DNA of 29,423 nt, taken from DASXSB01 sp036506275. GTDB taxonomy: Bacteria > Methylomirabilota > Methylomirabilia > Rokubacteriales > CSP1-6. Position 1 is the first letter of the stretch; each line of letters starts with the position of its first letter. Where the stretch lies: NCBI GenBank assembly GCA_036506275.1, contig DASXSB010000048.1, positions 1-29,423 of the forward strand, read 5' to 3'. The notes beneath the pieces were generated by a model, which ran no database searches, was not told the DNA's origin, and saw only the letters and a program-made list of their open reading frames with translations. A program made the translations under genes and the position numbers. Of the stretch, positions 15,737 through 23,632 are shown piece by piece.

Positions 15737-16507
15737 CTAGCTTACCGCCGCGCCACCACGGCGCCGCCGAGACCAGAAGCCGAAGGCGCCGAGGGCGCTT
15801 CCGAAGAGCAAAAGCGTACCAGGCTCGGGCACCGCGGCCGGTACCGCGCCGGCGGTGATCGATCCGAGATTGAAGGTCTCGGGGCCGCCGGTCGCCTCCG
15901 CGGCTGAACCAGAAAGGGCGACGCGAAGAGCGCCGATCTGCGCTGCGCTCAAGCCGAGGGCGGCGATGGTCGAGTTGAGCTGATTCGCTTCCGTGGTGTC
16001 GAGCCGGAAGACGAATCCTTCCTTGCCGATGCCCGTGAAGGTGGCGGCGAAGTTCACCGCCGCCTGCAACGAGGCATCGAAGATATCGGTGTTGCCGTTG
16101 AAGATGCTCAGCCGCAGGCCGGTCACCGTGACGGAGTTCCCGGCGGGTTCCGCCGCGTTGAAGATGATTGCGATCTGCGGCCCGACGTTGCTCGTGATGC
16201 CGACGGCGCTCAGAGGCTGCGTTTGCGTCTGGCTACTCCCCGTTTTCACGTCGCCGAAGGTCACCGGAGTGTTGGGCGCGAGCACGCCCTGATCGGAAGT
16301 AACGTCGGTGCCACCGCTCCGGGTGACGCTGCCGGATTCCAGACTCGTGCTGCCTGGACTCTGGAACGTGAGGACGGTCGCCACCGCACCGATTCCCGAT
16401 CCTGTGACGCCGATGGCCTGATCGAAGATGAGGCTTGCTTCGGCGGGAGCTATCCACGCGCTGTACGCCAGCAGCCCCGCTACGACAACCGCTAAGCCTT
16501 TTCTCAC
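15737..16507 (-). CDS. PEP-CTERM sorting domain exported protein (second copy)
   Basis: A 256-residue exported protein. The signal peptide VRKGLAVVVAGLLAYSAWIAPAEA (given here as residues 1 to about 24) is followed by a Ser/Thr/Gly-rich beta-sandwich-like region without cysteine, and a PEP-CTERM tail starting at residue 226: VPEP, hydrophobic GTLLLFGSALGAFGFW, then SRRRR. It shares only the tail plan with the neighbouring PEP-CTERM protein, so the two are not a recent duplication. The start is GTG 16507, chosen because GGAGG ends 5 nt upstream; the frame is open further upstream but crosses the promoter. A near-consensus sigma-54 element lies at 16572-16557. Confidence 0.9.
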   Translation of the reverse strand: MRKGLAVVVAGLLAYSAWIAPAEASLIFDQAIGVTGSGIGAVATVLTFQSPGSTSLESGSVTRSGGTDVTSDQGVLAPNTPVTFGDVKTGSSQTQTQPLSAVGITSNVGPQIAIIFNAAEPAGNSVTVTGLRLSIFNGNTDIFDASLQAAVNFAATFTGIGKEGFVFRLDTTEANQLNSTIAALGLSAAQIGALRVALSGSAAEATGGPETFNLGSITAGAVPAAVPEPGTLLLFGSALGAFGFWSRRRRGGAAVS

Positions 16508-16829
16508 ACGGACCTCCTTCACTGATGCGTCCTCGCTCACCACGAAGTCCCTTGACAGCAGGCTGGGTGCCAACACGCCAGCAAATAGCTCGCTTCCGGG
16601 CAGGCCGATTCTCTCAGTTGCGACGGCTACTTCGCGGACGCCGGTAATCGGTGCCCTCGTCGACGTGGGCCGGCTACCGGCGGCGTTGTAGGAAATAGGG
16701 CTCTGAGTGTTCGGATGCTGACACCCGCCGCGGTCGCCGCTCACCGCTCTCAGGAATCTCGCGGCCGCACCGGCCGCGTCTGTCAAAGTGCTCCGGGGAC
16801 GGCTCGAATCCCGTCGTCGCGGGCGTGGT
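16508..16829. other. 322-bp intergenic region upstream of the second PEP-CTERM gene
   Basis: No gene is supported. It holds the sigma-54 type element (16557-16572), about 190 bp of ordinary sequence where an activator could bind, and a compact perfect hairpin at 16760-16778 (8-bp stem CGCGGCCG/CGGCCGCG, loop CAC). The hairpin sits about 50 nt after the hydroxyacid dehydrogenase stop on the minus strand. It lacks a T-tract, so it is only terminator-like. Confidence 0.5.
16557..16572 (-). promoter_or_regulatory. Sigma-54 (-24/-12) promoter of the second PEP-CTERM gene
   Basis: Minus strand TGGCAC-N5-CTGCT (16572 to 16557), preceded by T, with GG and GC exactly 10 bp apart. The -24 box is perfect and only one base of the -12 box departs from TTGCW. 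The inferred start is near 16546, a leader of about 39 nt to GTG 16507. Confidence 0.68.
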
Positions 16830-17804
16830 CTAACCGCGCAACTCGGGGACAATCCAGAGTGGTCGCTCCCCGCGCGCCACGCGCTCCACGTTGTCGAAGG
16901 CGTTTCGGAAGGCCTTCGCCCAGTTGTCCCAGGTGGGTCCCGCCATGTGGGGGCTGAACACGACGTTCTCGAGGCCGAAGAGCGGATGGTTGGCGGCGGG
17001 CGGCTCTTCCACCATCACGTCGAGTCCCGCGCCCGCGAGGCGACCTCCCGCGAGCGCTGCGTGCAGGGCCGTCTCGTCCACCACCGGCCCGCGGCAGGTG
17101 TTGATCAGGATGGCCGACGGCTTCATGAGCGCGAGCTCGCGCGCGCCGATCATGTTGCGGGTAGCCGTCGTGAGGGGCACGTGCAACGACACCACGTCGG
17201 CGCCGCGCAGCAGCTCCGGCATGAGCGCGAAGCGCACGCCCAGCGCATCCTCGGCGTCCTCGGCGAGACGCACGATGTCGTAGTACTCGATCCGCATCCC
17301 GAAGGCCCGCGCGCGCCGCACCACCTTCTTGCCGATGGTGCCGAGGCCGACGATGCCGAGCGTCTTGCCCTCGAGCTCGTAGAGACGGTGGGACGCGAAG
17401 TCTCCGACGCGCCACTTTCCCGACACCACGTTGGCGTGGTGCCAGGCGAGCTTGCGGTACACGGCGAGCATCAGGAGCATCGTGTGCTCCGCCACCGCCA
17501 CCGAGTTGGCGCCGCCGTTGTTGGCGATCGGCACGCCGGCGCGGCGCGCCGCCTCCAAGTCGCACCTGTCGTAGCCGGCGCTGATGAGCTGCACGAGCTT
17601 GAGGCGCGGCCCGCCCCGGTAGAACTCGGCCGCGATGCCCTGCCGTGCAAAGCCCATGTAGTACTCCGCGTCCTTGAGGGCGGCGTCGAACTCCGGCGTG
17701 CCCTGGTCGGCCACCACGAGCTCGAAGCCGGGCGGGACGAGGCCGCGGGCGACGTCGAGGACGGGAGACGGGAGCTTCGGCGAGAAGGCGATCTTCGTGG
17801 TCAC
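16830..17804 (-). CDS. D-2-hydroxyacid dehydrogenase (NAD-dependent)
   Basis: A 324-residue member of the D-isomer-specific 2-hydroxyacid dehydrogenase family (phosphoglycerate, glyoxylate and related dehydrogenases). The coenzyme motif GLGTIG is at residues 153-158; the Asp at 176 (YYDI) at the end of the following strand favours NAD over NADP. Substrate and catalytic residues are placed at SAGYDRCD (76-82), Arg238 in NTCRGP, Glu267 in DVMVEEP and His286 in FSPHMAG. No C-terminal ACT domain, so it is not a full-length regulated SerA. The start is GTG 17804 with GGAGG 8 nt upstream; the longer open frame is low-complexity Arg/Pro and is rejected. It lies downstream of the RND operon on the same strand with 154 bp between. 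Substrate not determinable. Confidence 0.9.
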   Translation of the reverse strand: MTTKIAFSPKLPSPVLDVARGLVPPGFELVVADQGTPEFDAALKDAEYYMGFARQGIAAEFYRGGPRLKLVQLISAGYDRCDLEAARRAGVPIANNGGANSVAVAEHTMLLMLAVYRKLAWHHANVVSGKWRVGDFASHRLYELEGKTLGIVGLGTIGKKVVRRARAFGMRIEYYDIVRLAEDAEDALGVRFALMPELLRGADVVSLHVPLTTATRNMIGARELALMKPSAILINTCRGPVVDETALHAALAGGRLAGAGLDVMVEEPPAANHPLFGLENVVFSPHMAGPTWDNWAKAFRNAFDNVERVARGERPLWIVPELRG

Positions 17805-17910
17805 GGCGCTGACCTCCGGAGCGAGACGTGGTTTCGGGACGGAACCATACACGACATCGATTGCTCCGGCCAGCCGTTCGTCGGGCGATCGAGCGCGCCG
17901 CCTCGCCGAG

Positions 17911-17931
17911 CCGGCGGCGCCCTCCCGCCGG
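17911..17931 (-). terminator. Hairpin after the RND pump gene
   Basis: CCGGCGG and CCGCCGG (17911-17917 and 17925-17931) form a perfect 7-bp stem with a 7-nt loop, beginning 28 nt after the RND transporter stop on the minus strand. There is no T-tract, so it may only weakly terminate or protect the 3' end. Confidence 0.3.
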
Positions 17932-17958
17932 CGCGCGGGCGGCCCCCGAGGCCCGGCT

Positions 17959-20900
17959 TCAGTGGCGCGCGATCGATGAGGCGGCGAGCGGGGCGGGCGC
18001 CGGCTCGGCGTGGGGGGCGCGACGGCGCCGCGAGCGCCAGCGCAAGAGACTCGGACCGTGGGCCCAGGCATCGAGGTAGATGTAGACGACGGGCGTGATG
18101 TAAAGGGTGAGAAGCTGCGAGAGCAGCAGACCACCGACCACGGCGAGACCAAGCGCGCGTCGCGCGTCGGCACCGGCCCCCAACCCGAGTGCGATGGGCA
18201 GCGTGCCGAGGAGGGCGGCCATCGTCGTCATCATGATGGGACGGAAGCGGAGCAGACAGCCCTGATGGATGGCCTCGGCGGCCGACATGCCGCCGCGCTC
18301 CGCCTCCAGAGCGAAGTCGATCATCATGATGGCGTTCTTCTTCACGATCCCCACCAGCATGATGATCCCCACGAAGCCGTAGACGTTCAGCTCGGTACCG
18401 AACAGCATCAGCGTCAGCAACGCCCCCACGCCCGCCGACGGCAACCCGGAGAGGATGGTGATGGGGTGCACGAAGCTCTCGTAGAGGATGCCGAGCACGA
18501 TGTAGATGATGAGGATCGTCGCGAGCAGCAGCAGGCCCTGCCCTTTGAGCGAATCCTGGAACGCCTGCGCCGTCCCCTGGAAGCTCATGTTGAGCGTCGC
18601 CGGCGGCCGGAGCTCCCGGCGCACGCGATCGACGTCCGCCACCACCTGGCTCAGCGACACGCCGGGCTTGACGTTGAAGGAGATCGTGACCGACGGGAGC
18701 TGCCCTAGGTGCGTGACCGTGAGCGGTCCCACACCGGTCGTGATCGTCGCCACCGCGCCGAGGGGAACGAGGGCACCGTTCGTGGACCGTATGTAGAGCC
18801 GCGAGAGCGCGCTCGGATCGCGCTGGTACTGCGGGTCGACCTCGAGGATCACCCAGTACTGATTCGACGGCGTGTAGATCGTGGAGACCTGCTTGGAGCC
18901 GTAGGCGTTGTACAGCGCGGACTCGACCTGATCGGCGCTGACGCCGAGCGCGGATGCCTTGCTCCGGTCGATGTCCACGGTGACGGTCGGACTCTTGATC
19001 TGGAGGTCGGTGTTCACGTCCTGGAGCGTCGGCAGACCCCGCAATTTCTCGAACAGGATGGGCGCCCAGTGGTAGAGCTCCTGGAGATCGGTGTCCTGGA
19101 GCGTGTACTGGTAGAGCGCCTTCGTGAGCTGGCCGCCGATCCGGATCGTCGGGAGGTTTTGCGGGTAGACGTTGATGCCGGGGACGGCGGTGAGCTTCGG
19201 TCTCAGCTCCTGGATGACCTTCTCCACGGGCGGGCGCTGGTCATGCGGCTTGAGGCGGATGAACATGCGGCCGGTGTTCGGCACGATGTTGGAGCCGCCG
19301 GCGCCGATCGAGGACATGAACTGCTCCACGTAGGGATCCTTGCGCACGATCTCCGCCACCGCCTGCTGGCGGTCCCGCATGGCGTCGAAGGAGATGTCCT
19401 GGGCGGCCTCCGTGAACGCGAAGATCTGTCCCGTGTCCTCGTTCGGGATGAATCCCTTGGGAATGACCGTGAACAGGTACGCGGTCACGATCAGGGTGAG
19501 GGCGAGCACGCCCATCATGAAGGGCCGGTGGCGCAGCACCCACTGCAGCGTCCAGTCGTAGCTGCGCAGCATCCCATCGAAGAAGCGCTCCGACATCGTG
19601 TAGAGCCGTCCGTGCCGGTGCGACGGCGGCCGGAGGAAGCGGCTGCACAGCATCGGCGTGAGCGTGAGCGAGATCACGCCCGAGACCAGCACCGCCACCC
19701 CGATCGTGACGGCGAACTCGTGCAGGAGACGGCCGACCACACCTCCCATGAAGAGCACCGGGATGAAGACGGCGGCGAGGGAAAGCGTCATGGACAGAAT
19801 CGTGAATCCGATCTCGCGCGCGCCCTTGAACGCGGCCTCCATCCGGCTCTCGCCCGCCTCCATGTGGCGCACGATGTTCTCGAGCATGACGACGGCGTCG
19901 TCCACCACGAAGCCCACGCAGAGCGTGAGGGCCATCAAAGACAGGATGTCGATCGTGTAGCCGAGCACGTACATGACCGAGAACGTGGCGATGATCGAGA
20001 GCGGCACGGCCAGGCTCGGGATGATCGTTGCCGACAGATTCCGCAAGAAGACGAAGATCACGAGGACGACGAGCGCGATGCTGAGGAGGAGCGTGAGCTC
20101 CACGTCTCGCACCGACTCGCGAATGGCCACGGACCGGTCGTAGAGGACGGACAGGCGGACGGACGCCGGCAACTGCACGCGGAAGGTCGGGAGCAGCGCC
20201 TTGATGGCGTCGACCACTTCCACCGTGTTGGTTCCGGGCTGCCGCTGGATGGCGAGGATGACGGCGCGCTCGTCGTTGTACCAGCTCGCGACCTTGTCGG
20301 TCTGCACGCCGTCGATCACGCGCCCCAGCTCTTCCAGCCGCACCGGTGACCCGTTGCGATAGGCGACGATCAGCGGCCGGTAGGCGGCGGCATCCAAGAG
20401 CTGTCCCGTCGCCTGCACGTTGTAGGCCTGGCGATCGCCGTAGAGCGTGCCGGTGGGCCGGTTGACGTTGCCGCGCGCGATCGCCTGCTCGACCTCGTCG
20501 ATGCCGATGCCCCGCGCCGCCAGCGCGCGTGGATCCACCTGGACGCGCACCGCGTACTTCTGCGAGCCGAAGACCACCACCTGCGCCACGCCGCTGATGG
20601 TGGAGATTCGCTGCGACAGGTACGTGTCCGCGTACTCGTTGACGGTGTAGAGCGGCAGCGTCGGCGAGCTCAGCGACAGGTAGAGCACGGGCTGATCGGC
20701 CGGGTTGACCTTCTGGTACGTGGGCGGTGTCGGCATGCCGGGCGGGAGCAGCGTGAGCGCCTTGGTGATGGCGGCCTGGACGTCCTGGGCGGCGGCGTCG
20801 ATGTTGCGGTCGAGCGTGAACTGGATGGTGATCTGGGTGAGGCCGATGGCGCTCGTGGACGACATCGAGTCGATGCCCGCGATCGTCGTGAACTGGCGCT

Positions 20901-21096
20901 CCAGCGGCGTGGCCACCGCCGACGCCATCGTTTCCGGGCTCGCGCCCGGCAGCGAGGCCGAGACCTGAATGGTGGGGAAGTCGACGTTGGGAAGGTCGCT
21001 CACGGGCAGCAGGCGGAAGCCCATCAGGCCGGCGAGCATCAGGGCCGCCATGAAGAGGCTCGTGAGCACGGGTCGGCGGATGAAGAGGTCGGTCAC
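17959..21096 (-). CDS. RND multidrug efflux transporter, HAE1 family (MdtB/MdtC/AcrB-like)
   Basis: A 1045-residue proton-driven inner-membrane pump that exports hydrophobic or amphiphilic compounds through a tripartite channel. The N-terminus DLFIRRPVLTSLFMAALML and LPVSDLPNVDFPTIQVSASLPGASPETMASAVATPLE is typical and is closest in style to MdtB/MdtC. The proton-relay acidic pair is present in CVGFVVDDAVVMLEN in the fourth helix, and the matching Lys in VGIVKKNAIMMIDFAL in the tenth. Two large periplasmic loops separate the helix groups, as expected from gene duplication. The start is GTG 21096, overlapping the adaptor's TGA by 4 bp. The hydrophilic C-terminal tail after the last helix is short and Arg/Ala-rich. 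No outer-membrane TolC-type gene is adjacent. Confidence 0.95.
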   Translation of the reverse strand: MTDLFIRRPVLTSLFMAALMLAGLMGFRLLPVSDLPNVDFPTIQVSASLPGASPETMASAVATPLERQFTTIAGIDSMSSTSAIGLTQITIQFTLDRNIDAAAQDVQAAITKALTLLPPGMPTPPTYQKVNPADQPVLYLSLSSPTLPLYTVNEYADTYLSQRISTISGVAQVVVFGSQKYAVRVQVDPRALAARGIGIDEVEQAIARGNVNRPTGTLYGDRQAYNVQATGQLLDAAAYRPLIVAYRNGSPVRLEELGRVIDGVQTDKVASWYNDERAVILAIQRQPGTNTVEVVDAIKALLPTFRVQLPASVRLSVLYDRSVAIRESVRDVELTLLLSIALVVLVIFVFLRNLSATIIPSLAVPLSIIATFSVMYVLGYTIDILSLMALTLCVGFVVDDAVVMLENIVRHMEAGESRMEAAFKGAREIGFTILSMTLSLAAVFIPVLFMGGVVGRLLHEFAVTIGVAVLVSGVISLTLTPMLCSRFLRPPSHRHGRLYTMSERFFDGMLRSYDWTLQWVLRHRPFMMGVLALTLIVTAYLFTVIPKGFIPNEDTGQIFAFTEAAQDISFDAMRDRQQAVAEIVRKDPYVEQFMSSIGAGGSNIVPNTGRMFIRLKPHDQRPPVEKVIQELRPKLTAVPGINVYPQNLPTIRIGGQLTKALYQYTLQDTDLQELYHWAPILFEKLRGLPTLQDVNTDLQIKSPTVTVDIDRSKASALGVSADQVESALYNAYGSKQVSTIYTPSNQYWVILEVDPQYQRDPSALSRLYIRSTNGALVPLGAVATITTGVGPLTVTHLGQLPSVTISFNVKPGVSLSQVVADVDRVRRELRPPATLNMSFQGTAQAFQDSLKGQGLLLLATILIIYIVLGILYESFVHPITILSGLPSAGVGALLTLMLFGTELNVYGFVGIIMLVGIVKKNAIMMIDFALEAERGGMSAAEAIHQGCLLRFRPIMMTTMAALLGTLPIALGLGAGADARRALGLAVVGGLLLSQLLTLYITPVVYIYLDAWAHGPSLLRWRSRRRRAPHAEPAPAPLAASSIARH

Positions 21097-22385
21097 GACG
21101 CCTTCGGTCCCTTGATGTCGACCTTCGTCCCCGGCGAGAGCCTGAGCTGGCCTTCGGTCACCACCCGCTCGCCGGGGGCCACGCCGCTCTCGATCACGCT
21201 CAGGCCAGCCACTTGGCGGCGCACCTTCACGGGCCGCGACTCGACGGTTTGATCCGGCTTCACCACGAACACGAACGTCCCGCGCTGTCCGGGCTGGACC
21301 GCCTGCGACGGCACGAGAAGAGCCCCCGGCTCGGTGGTGAGCGTGAGGAGCACGTCCAGGAATTGCCCCGGCCACAGGGCGTTGTCCTCGTTCGGGAACG
21401 TCGCCTTGATCTGGAGCGTGCCCGTGCTGGCATCGACCGTGTTGTTGACGAACGTCAGCTCACCCCGCTCCGGTGGACGCGCGCGATCCGGCGTCACCTC
21501 CACGCGAAGCCGCGTGGAGGCACCGTAACGATTGATGTCGGCGAGGTACTGTTCCGGGACCGCGAAGGAGACGTAGATCGGGCGCACCTGCGTGATCACG
21601 ACCATCGGGTTGTCGTCGTTGGCCTTCACCACGTTGCCGATCTGGACGAGGATGTTGCCGGTGCGCCCGTCCATGGGGGCGCGGATGGTCGTGTACTCGA
21701 GCTGGACGCGGGCGTTGTCGGCCATGGCCTCGTCGGCGACGATGACCGCGCGCGCGTTCTCCACCGTCGCCTGCGCCGCCTGCGCGGAGGCGCGCGCGTT
21801 CTCGACGGCAGCGCGGTCGGCCGCGACGGTCGCCTCGAGGGCGGCCGCGTTCGTGCGGAACTGCTCGTACTGCTCGCGGGCGATGAGCTCCTTGTCCACG
21901 AGCTCGCGGTAGCGCCGTTCCTGGGCGCGCGCGTTCTCGAGCTGGGCAAGGTCGCGCGTGACGTTGGCCTCCGCTTGCTGGACTTCGGCCCGGCGCTGAA
22001 CCAGCGCCGCCTCCGCCTGTCGGAGCTGCGCGCCGTCGCGGACGACGTTGGCCTGCGCCTGCCGGAGCGCGGCCTGGAGCGGACGGGGGTCGATCGTGAA
22101 GAGCACGTCGCCTTTCTTCACGTCCTGACCTTCACGAAAGCCCACCGCGAGGACCTGGCCGCTGATCTGCGACTTCACGGAGACCGTGGTGTAGGCCTGG
22201 ACGTTCCCGACCGCGCTCACCTGCACGGGAACGTCCTTCTGCACCACCTCGCTCACGGTGACGGGCACCGCGGGCGGCGCCGGCCCCTTCTGAGCGGGCG
22301 TTCCGGCGGCGCGATCCGAGCACGCGACACCCGCCGTTCCCGCCAGGAGCACGATCAGACACGAGGCCGTCCGCCGAAGGTTCAC
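21093..22385 (-). CDS. RND efflux periplasmic adaptor (membrane fusion protein)
   Basis: A 430-residue adaptor that links the RND pump to an outer-membrane channel. An N-terminal signal ending AGTAGVAC at residue 22 suggests a lipoprotein, although the lipobox is not ideal. Domains in order: barrel-sandwich first half with VKSQISGQVLAV and VKKGDVLFTIDP; a long alpha-hairpin coiled coil from about 105 to 225 built of Ala/Glu/Gln-rich heptads; the second lipoyl half with TTIRAPMDGRTG; beta-barrel region; and a membrane-proximal domain. The start is GTG 22385, overlapping the marR TGA by 4 bp. The stop overlaps the pump's start, so regulator, adaptor and pump are coupled. Confidence 0.94.
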   Translation of the reverse strand: MNLRRTASCLIVLLAGTAGVACSDRAAGTPAQKGPAPPAVPVTVSEVVQKDVPVQVSAVGNVQAYTTVSVKSQISGQVLAVGFREGQDVKKGDVLFTIDPRPLQAALRQAQANVVRDGAQLRQAEAALVQRRAEVQQAEANVTRDLAQLENARAQERRYRELVDKELIAREQYEQFRTNAAALEATVAADRAAVENARASAQAAQATVENARAVIVADEAMADNARVQLEYTTIRAPMDGRTGNILVQIGNVVKANDDNPMVVITQVRPIYVSFAVPEQYLADINRYGASTRLRVEVTPDRARPPERGELTFVNNTVDASTGTLQIKATFPNEDNALWPGQFLDVLLTLTTEPGALLVPSQAVQPGQRGTFVFVVKPDQTVESRPVKVRRQVAGLSVIESGVAPGERVVTEGQLRLSPGTKVDIKGPKAS

Positions 22386-22864
22386 GCCTTGTCCTTGGCG
22401 GCGGTGGCGAGCGCCGCTTCCACGAACAGCTCCAGGCCCTTGAGCACTTGCTGGCGGTCGTCGGCCGCCATCGTGGCCACCACGCGTTCGAGGCCACGCA
22501 TGCGGACGGCCTGGAGCTCCTGTGCGATGGCCATGCCCTTGCTCGTGGGCTCCAGCACGTACACGCGACGGTCGGCGGGATCATCCGCGCGCACGATGAA
22601 TCCCTTCTCCTCCAGCCGATCGACTATGTGCGTCACCGCGGGCAACGTCACCCCGAAGGCCTTGGCGACGTCGCCCATGTGGCAGCGTGGGTGCTCGCCT
22701 ACGTAGAACAGGACTTGCGACTGGGCATACGTGAGGTCGAGCCGCGACGACTTCTGCCAGAGGAGCTGTCGGAACGTGGTGGTGCCGAGCGTGTTCAACA
22801 GATCGAGGAGCCGCTCGGAATCCCGCGACACGGTGCGGCCACTCGCACGCCGGATGGACGTCAT
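22382..22864 (-). CDS. MarR family transcriptional regulator
   Basis: A 160-residue winged-helix regulator, first gene of the efflux operon. The DNA-binding core reads TYAQSQVLFYVGEH, then MGDVAKAFGVTLPAVTHIVDRLEEKGFIVR (about residues 63-92) with the wing DDPADRRVYVLEPTSKG, the usual MarR layout. ATG 22864 is preferred; a TTG 12 codons earlier lies inside the putative operator. MarR proteins generally repress their own operon and release on binding a small phenolic or lipophilic compound, which fits an efflux pump target. A dyad CTAAATAGTTTAG lies 20 bp upstream. The candidate promoter would start the transcript almost at the ATG, so a leaderless message is possible. Confidence 0.92.
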   Translation of the reverse strand: MTSIRRASGRTVSRDSERLLDLLNTLGTTTFRQLLWQKSSRLDLTYAQSQVLFYVGEHPRCHMGDVAKAFGVTLPAVTHIVDRLEEKGFIVRADDPADRRVYVLEPTSKGMAIAQELQAVRMRGLERVVATMAADDRQQVLKGLELFVEAALATAAKDKA

Positions 22865-22883
22865 GCCCTGAACGCTACAGTGG

Positions 22884-22900
22884 CTAAATAGTTTAGTCAA
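22884..22900 (-). promoter_or_regulatory. Probable MarR operator overlapping the efflux operon promoter
   Basis: An AT-rich island in GC-rich surroundings contains the perfect dyad CTAAA-TAG-TTTAG (22884-22896). On the minus strand it overlaps TTGACT (22900-22895), a good -35, which is followed after 17 bp by TAGCGT, a weak -10 just before ATG 22864. Dyad length and position are what a self-repressing MarR dimer would use. Confidence 0.6.
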
Positions 22901-23061
22901 TTAAGAGTCGGGGCAGCGCCGGCCTGCTACGCGGATCTTCGCGGGACGCGACGATTTCAGGGGCGGCGAGCGGAGGGCCCGAACGACGTTACAGCGCCGC
23001 CGCGTCCGGTCCATCCGGGGGGAGACGCGACCGGGGCGACGGCGGTTACGACACGCGTCGT

Positions 23062-23484
23062 CTACTGCTGAGTTCTGGGCGCGACCTGGATCCAGACTTC
23101 GGGGCAGGTCTGGACGTCGGGGTAATACTTCTCGGCGCTCGCGCAGTAGTACCAGTAGCCCTCCTGGTTCTGCGACTGCGACACGGCAGGCGGGACATAG
23201 ACCGGAGGCTCCTGCGCGACGGCCGGCGGCGTGTAGTAATACGGATAGCCGGCGTAATATGGATAGCCGGCGTAATAGGGATACCCCGCGTAGTACGGGT
23301 AGCCCCAGGGACCCCACACGAAGGCCGGCCCGACACCGACGAACACGCGGGAATGGAAGTGGCCGCCGTGGTGGAAGCCTCCACCATGCCCGCGACCGTT
23401 CCACGCGTCGCTCGGGGCCGCGAAGGCCAGCGACAGACCCGCCACGATGGTCACGATGACCGCGACGGATAGGAATCTCTTCAT
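23062..23484 (-). CDS. Exported Tyr/Gly-rich repeat protein
   Basis: A 140-residue exported protein. The signal peptide spans about residues 1-27 (hydrophobic core VAVIVTIVAGLSLAF, cleavage near SDA-WN). Next comes a His/Gly-rich stretch (about 30-46), a run of four GYPYYA-type hexapeptides, a Pro-rich linker, and a conserved-looking C-terminal module YWYYCASAEKYYPDVQTCPEVWIQV with two cysteines. That C-terminal module, of the form YYC...YYPYVQ.CP..W, is widespread on small exported proteins of Gram-negative bacteria; function is unknown, possibly surface or envelope associated. The ATG at 23484 has GGAGGAGG upstream at acceptable spacing. It stands between the MarR operon and the terminator of the sigma-factor operon, so it is its own transcription unit. 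Confidence 0.82.
   Translation of the reverse strand: MKRFLSVAVIVTIVAGLSLAFAAPSDAWNGRGHGGGFHHGGHFHSRVFVGVGPAFVWGPWGYPYYAGYPYYAGYPYYAGYPYYYTPPAVAQEPPVYVPPAVSQSQNQEGYWYYCASAEKYYPDVQTCPEVWIQVAPRTQQ
23243..23305 (-). repeat. 18-bp tandem repeat encoding GYPYYA
   Basis: Tandem units of 18 bp at 23243-23260, 23261-23278 and 23279-23296, with a partial unit to about 23305. The first two differ at one base; the third is more diverged. Each unit encodes the hexapeptide GYPYYA on the minus strand, so copy-number change keeps the frame. Confidence 0.88.
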
Positions 23485-23563
23485 AGACGCCGTCCTCCTC
23501 CCTCGCTTGCGATTCAGACGGTGGTGGCCTCCCCCGATATTCTTTCGCTGCTTTAAGGATACT

Positions 23564-23607
23564 CCAGAAAACGGGCGGCCCCCAGGTTTGTCCCGGGACG
23601 CCGCCCG
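23564..23607 (-). terminator. Intrinsic terminator of the sigma-factor/Spy operon
   Basis: Perfect 8-bp GC-rich arms (23600-23607 and 23572-23579; CGGGCGGC pairing with GCCGCCCG) with a 20-nt loop, followed on the minus strand by a TTTT-containing tract (CGTTTTCTGG). It lies 26 nt after the Spy-like gene stop. Confidence 0.65.
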
Positions 23608-23632
23608 CTGCTTGCTTCGATATTCCGAGCGC

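Noticed and set aside
18709..20349. A 546-codon plus-strand frame opposite the RND pump
   Set aside because: Antisense shadow rich in Glu/Arg/His; the pump frame has both proton-relay motifs.
21097..21375. N-terminal extension of the RND pump
   Set aside because: It would overlap the adaptor gene by about 280 bp and is low-complexity; the GTG at 21096 in a GTGA joint gives the normal N-terminus.
23243..23305. Possible CRISPR-like repeats
   Set aside because: Units are directly abutting with no spacers and encode a hexapeptide in frame, so this is a coding tandem repeat.
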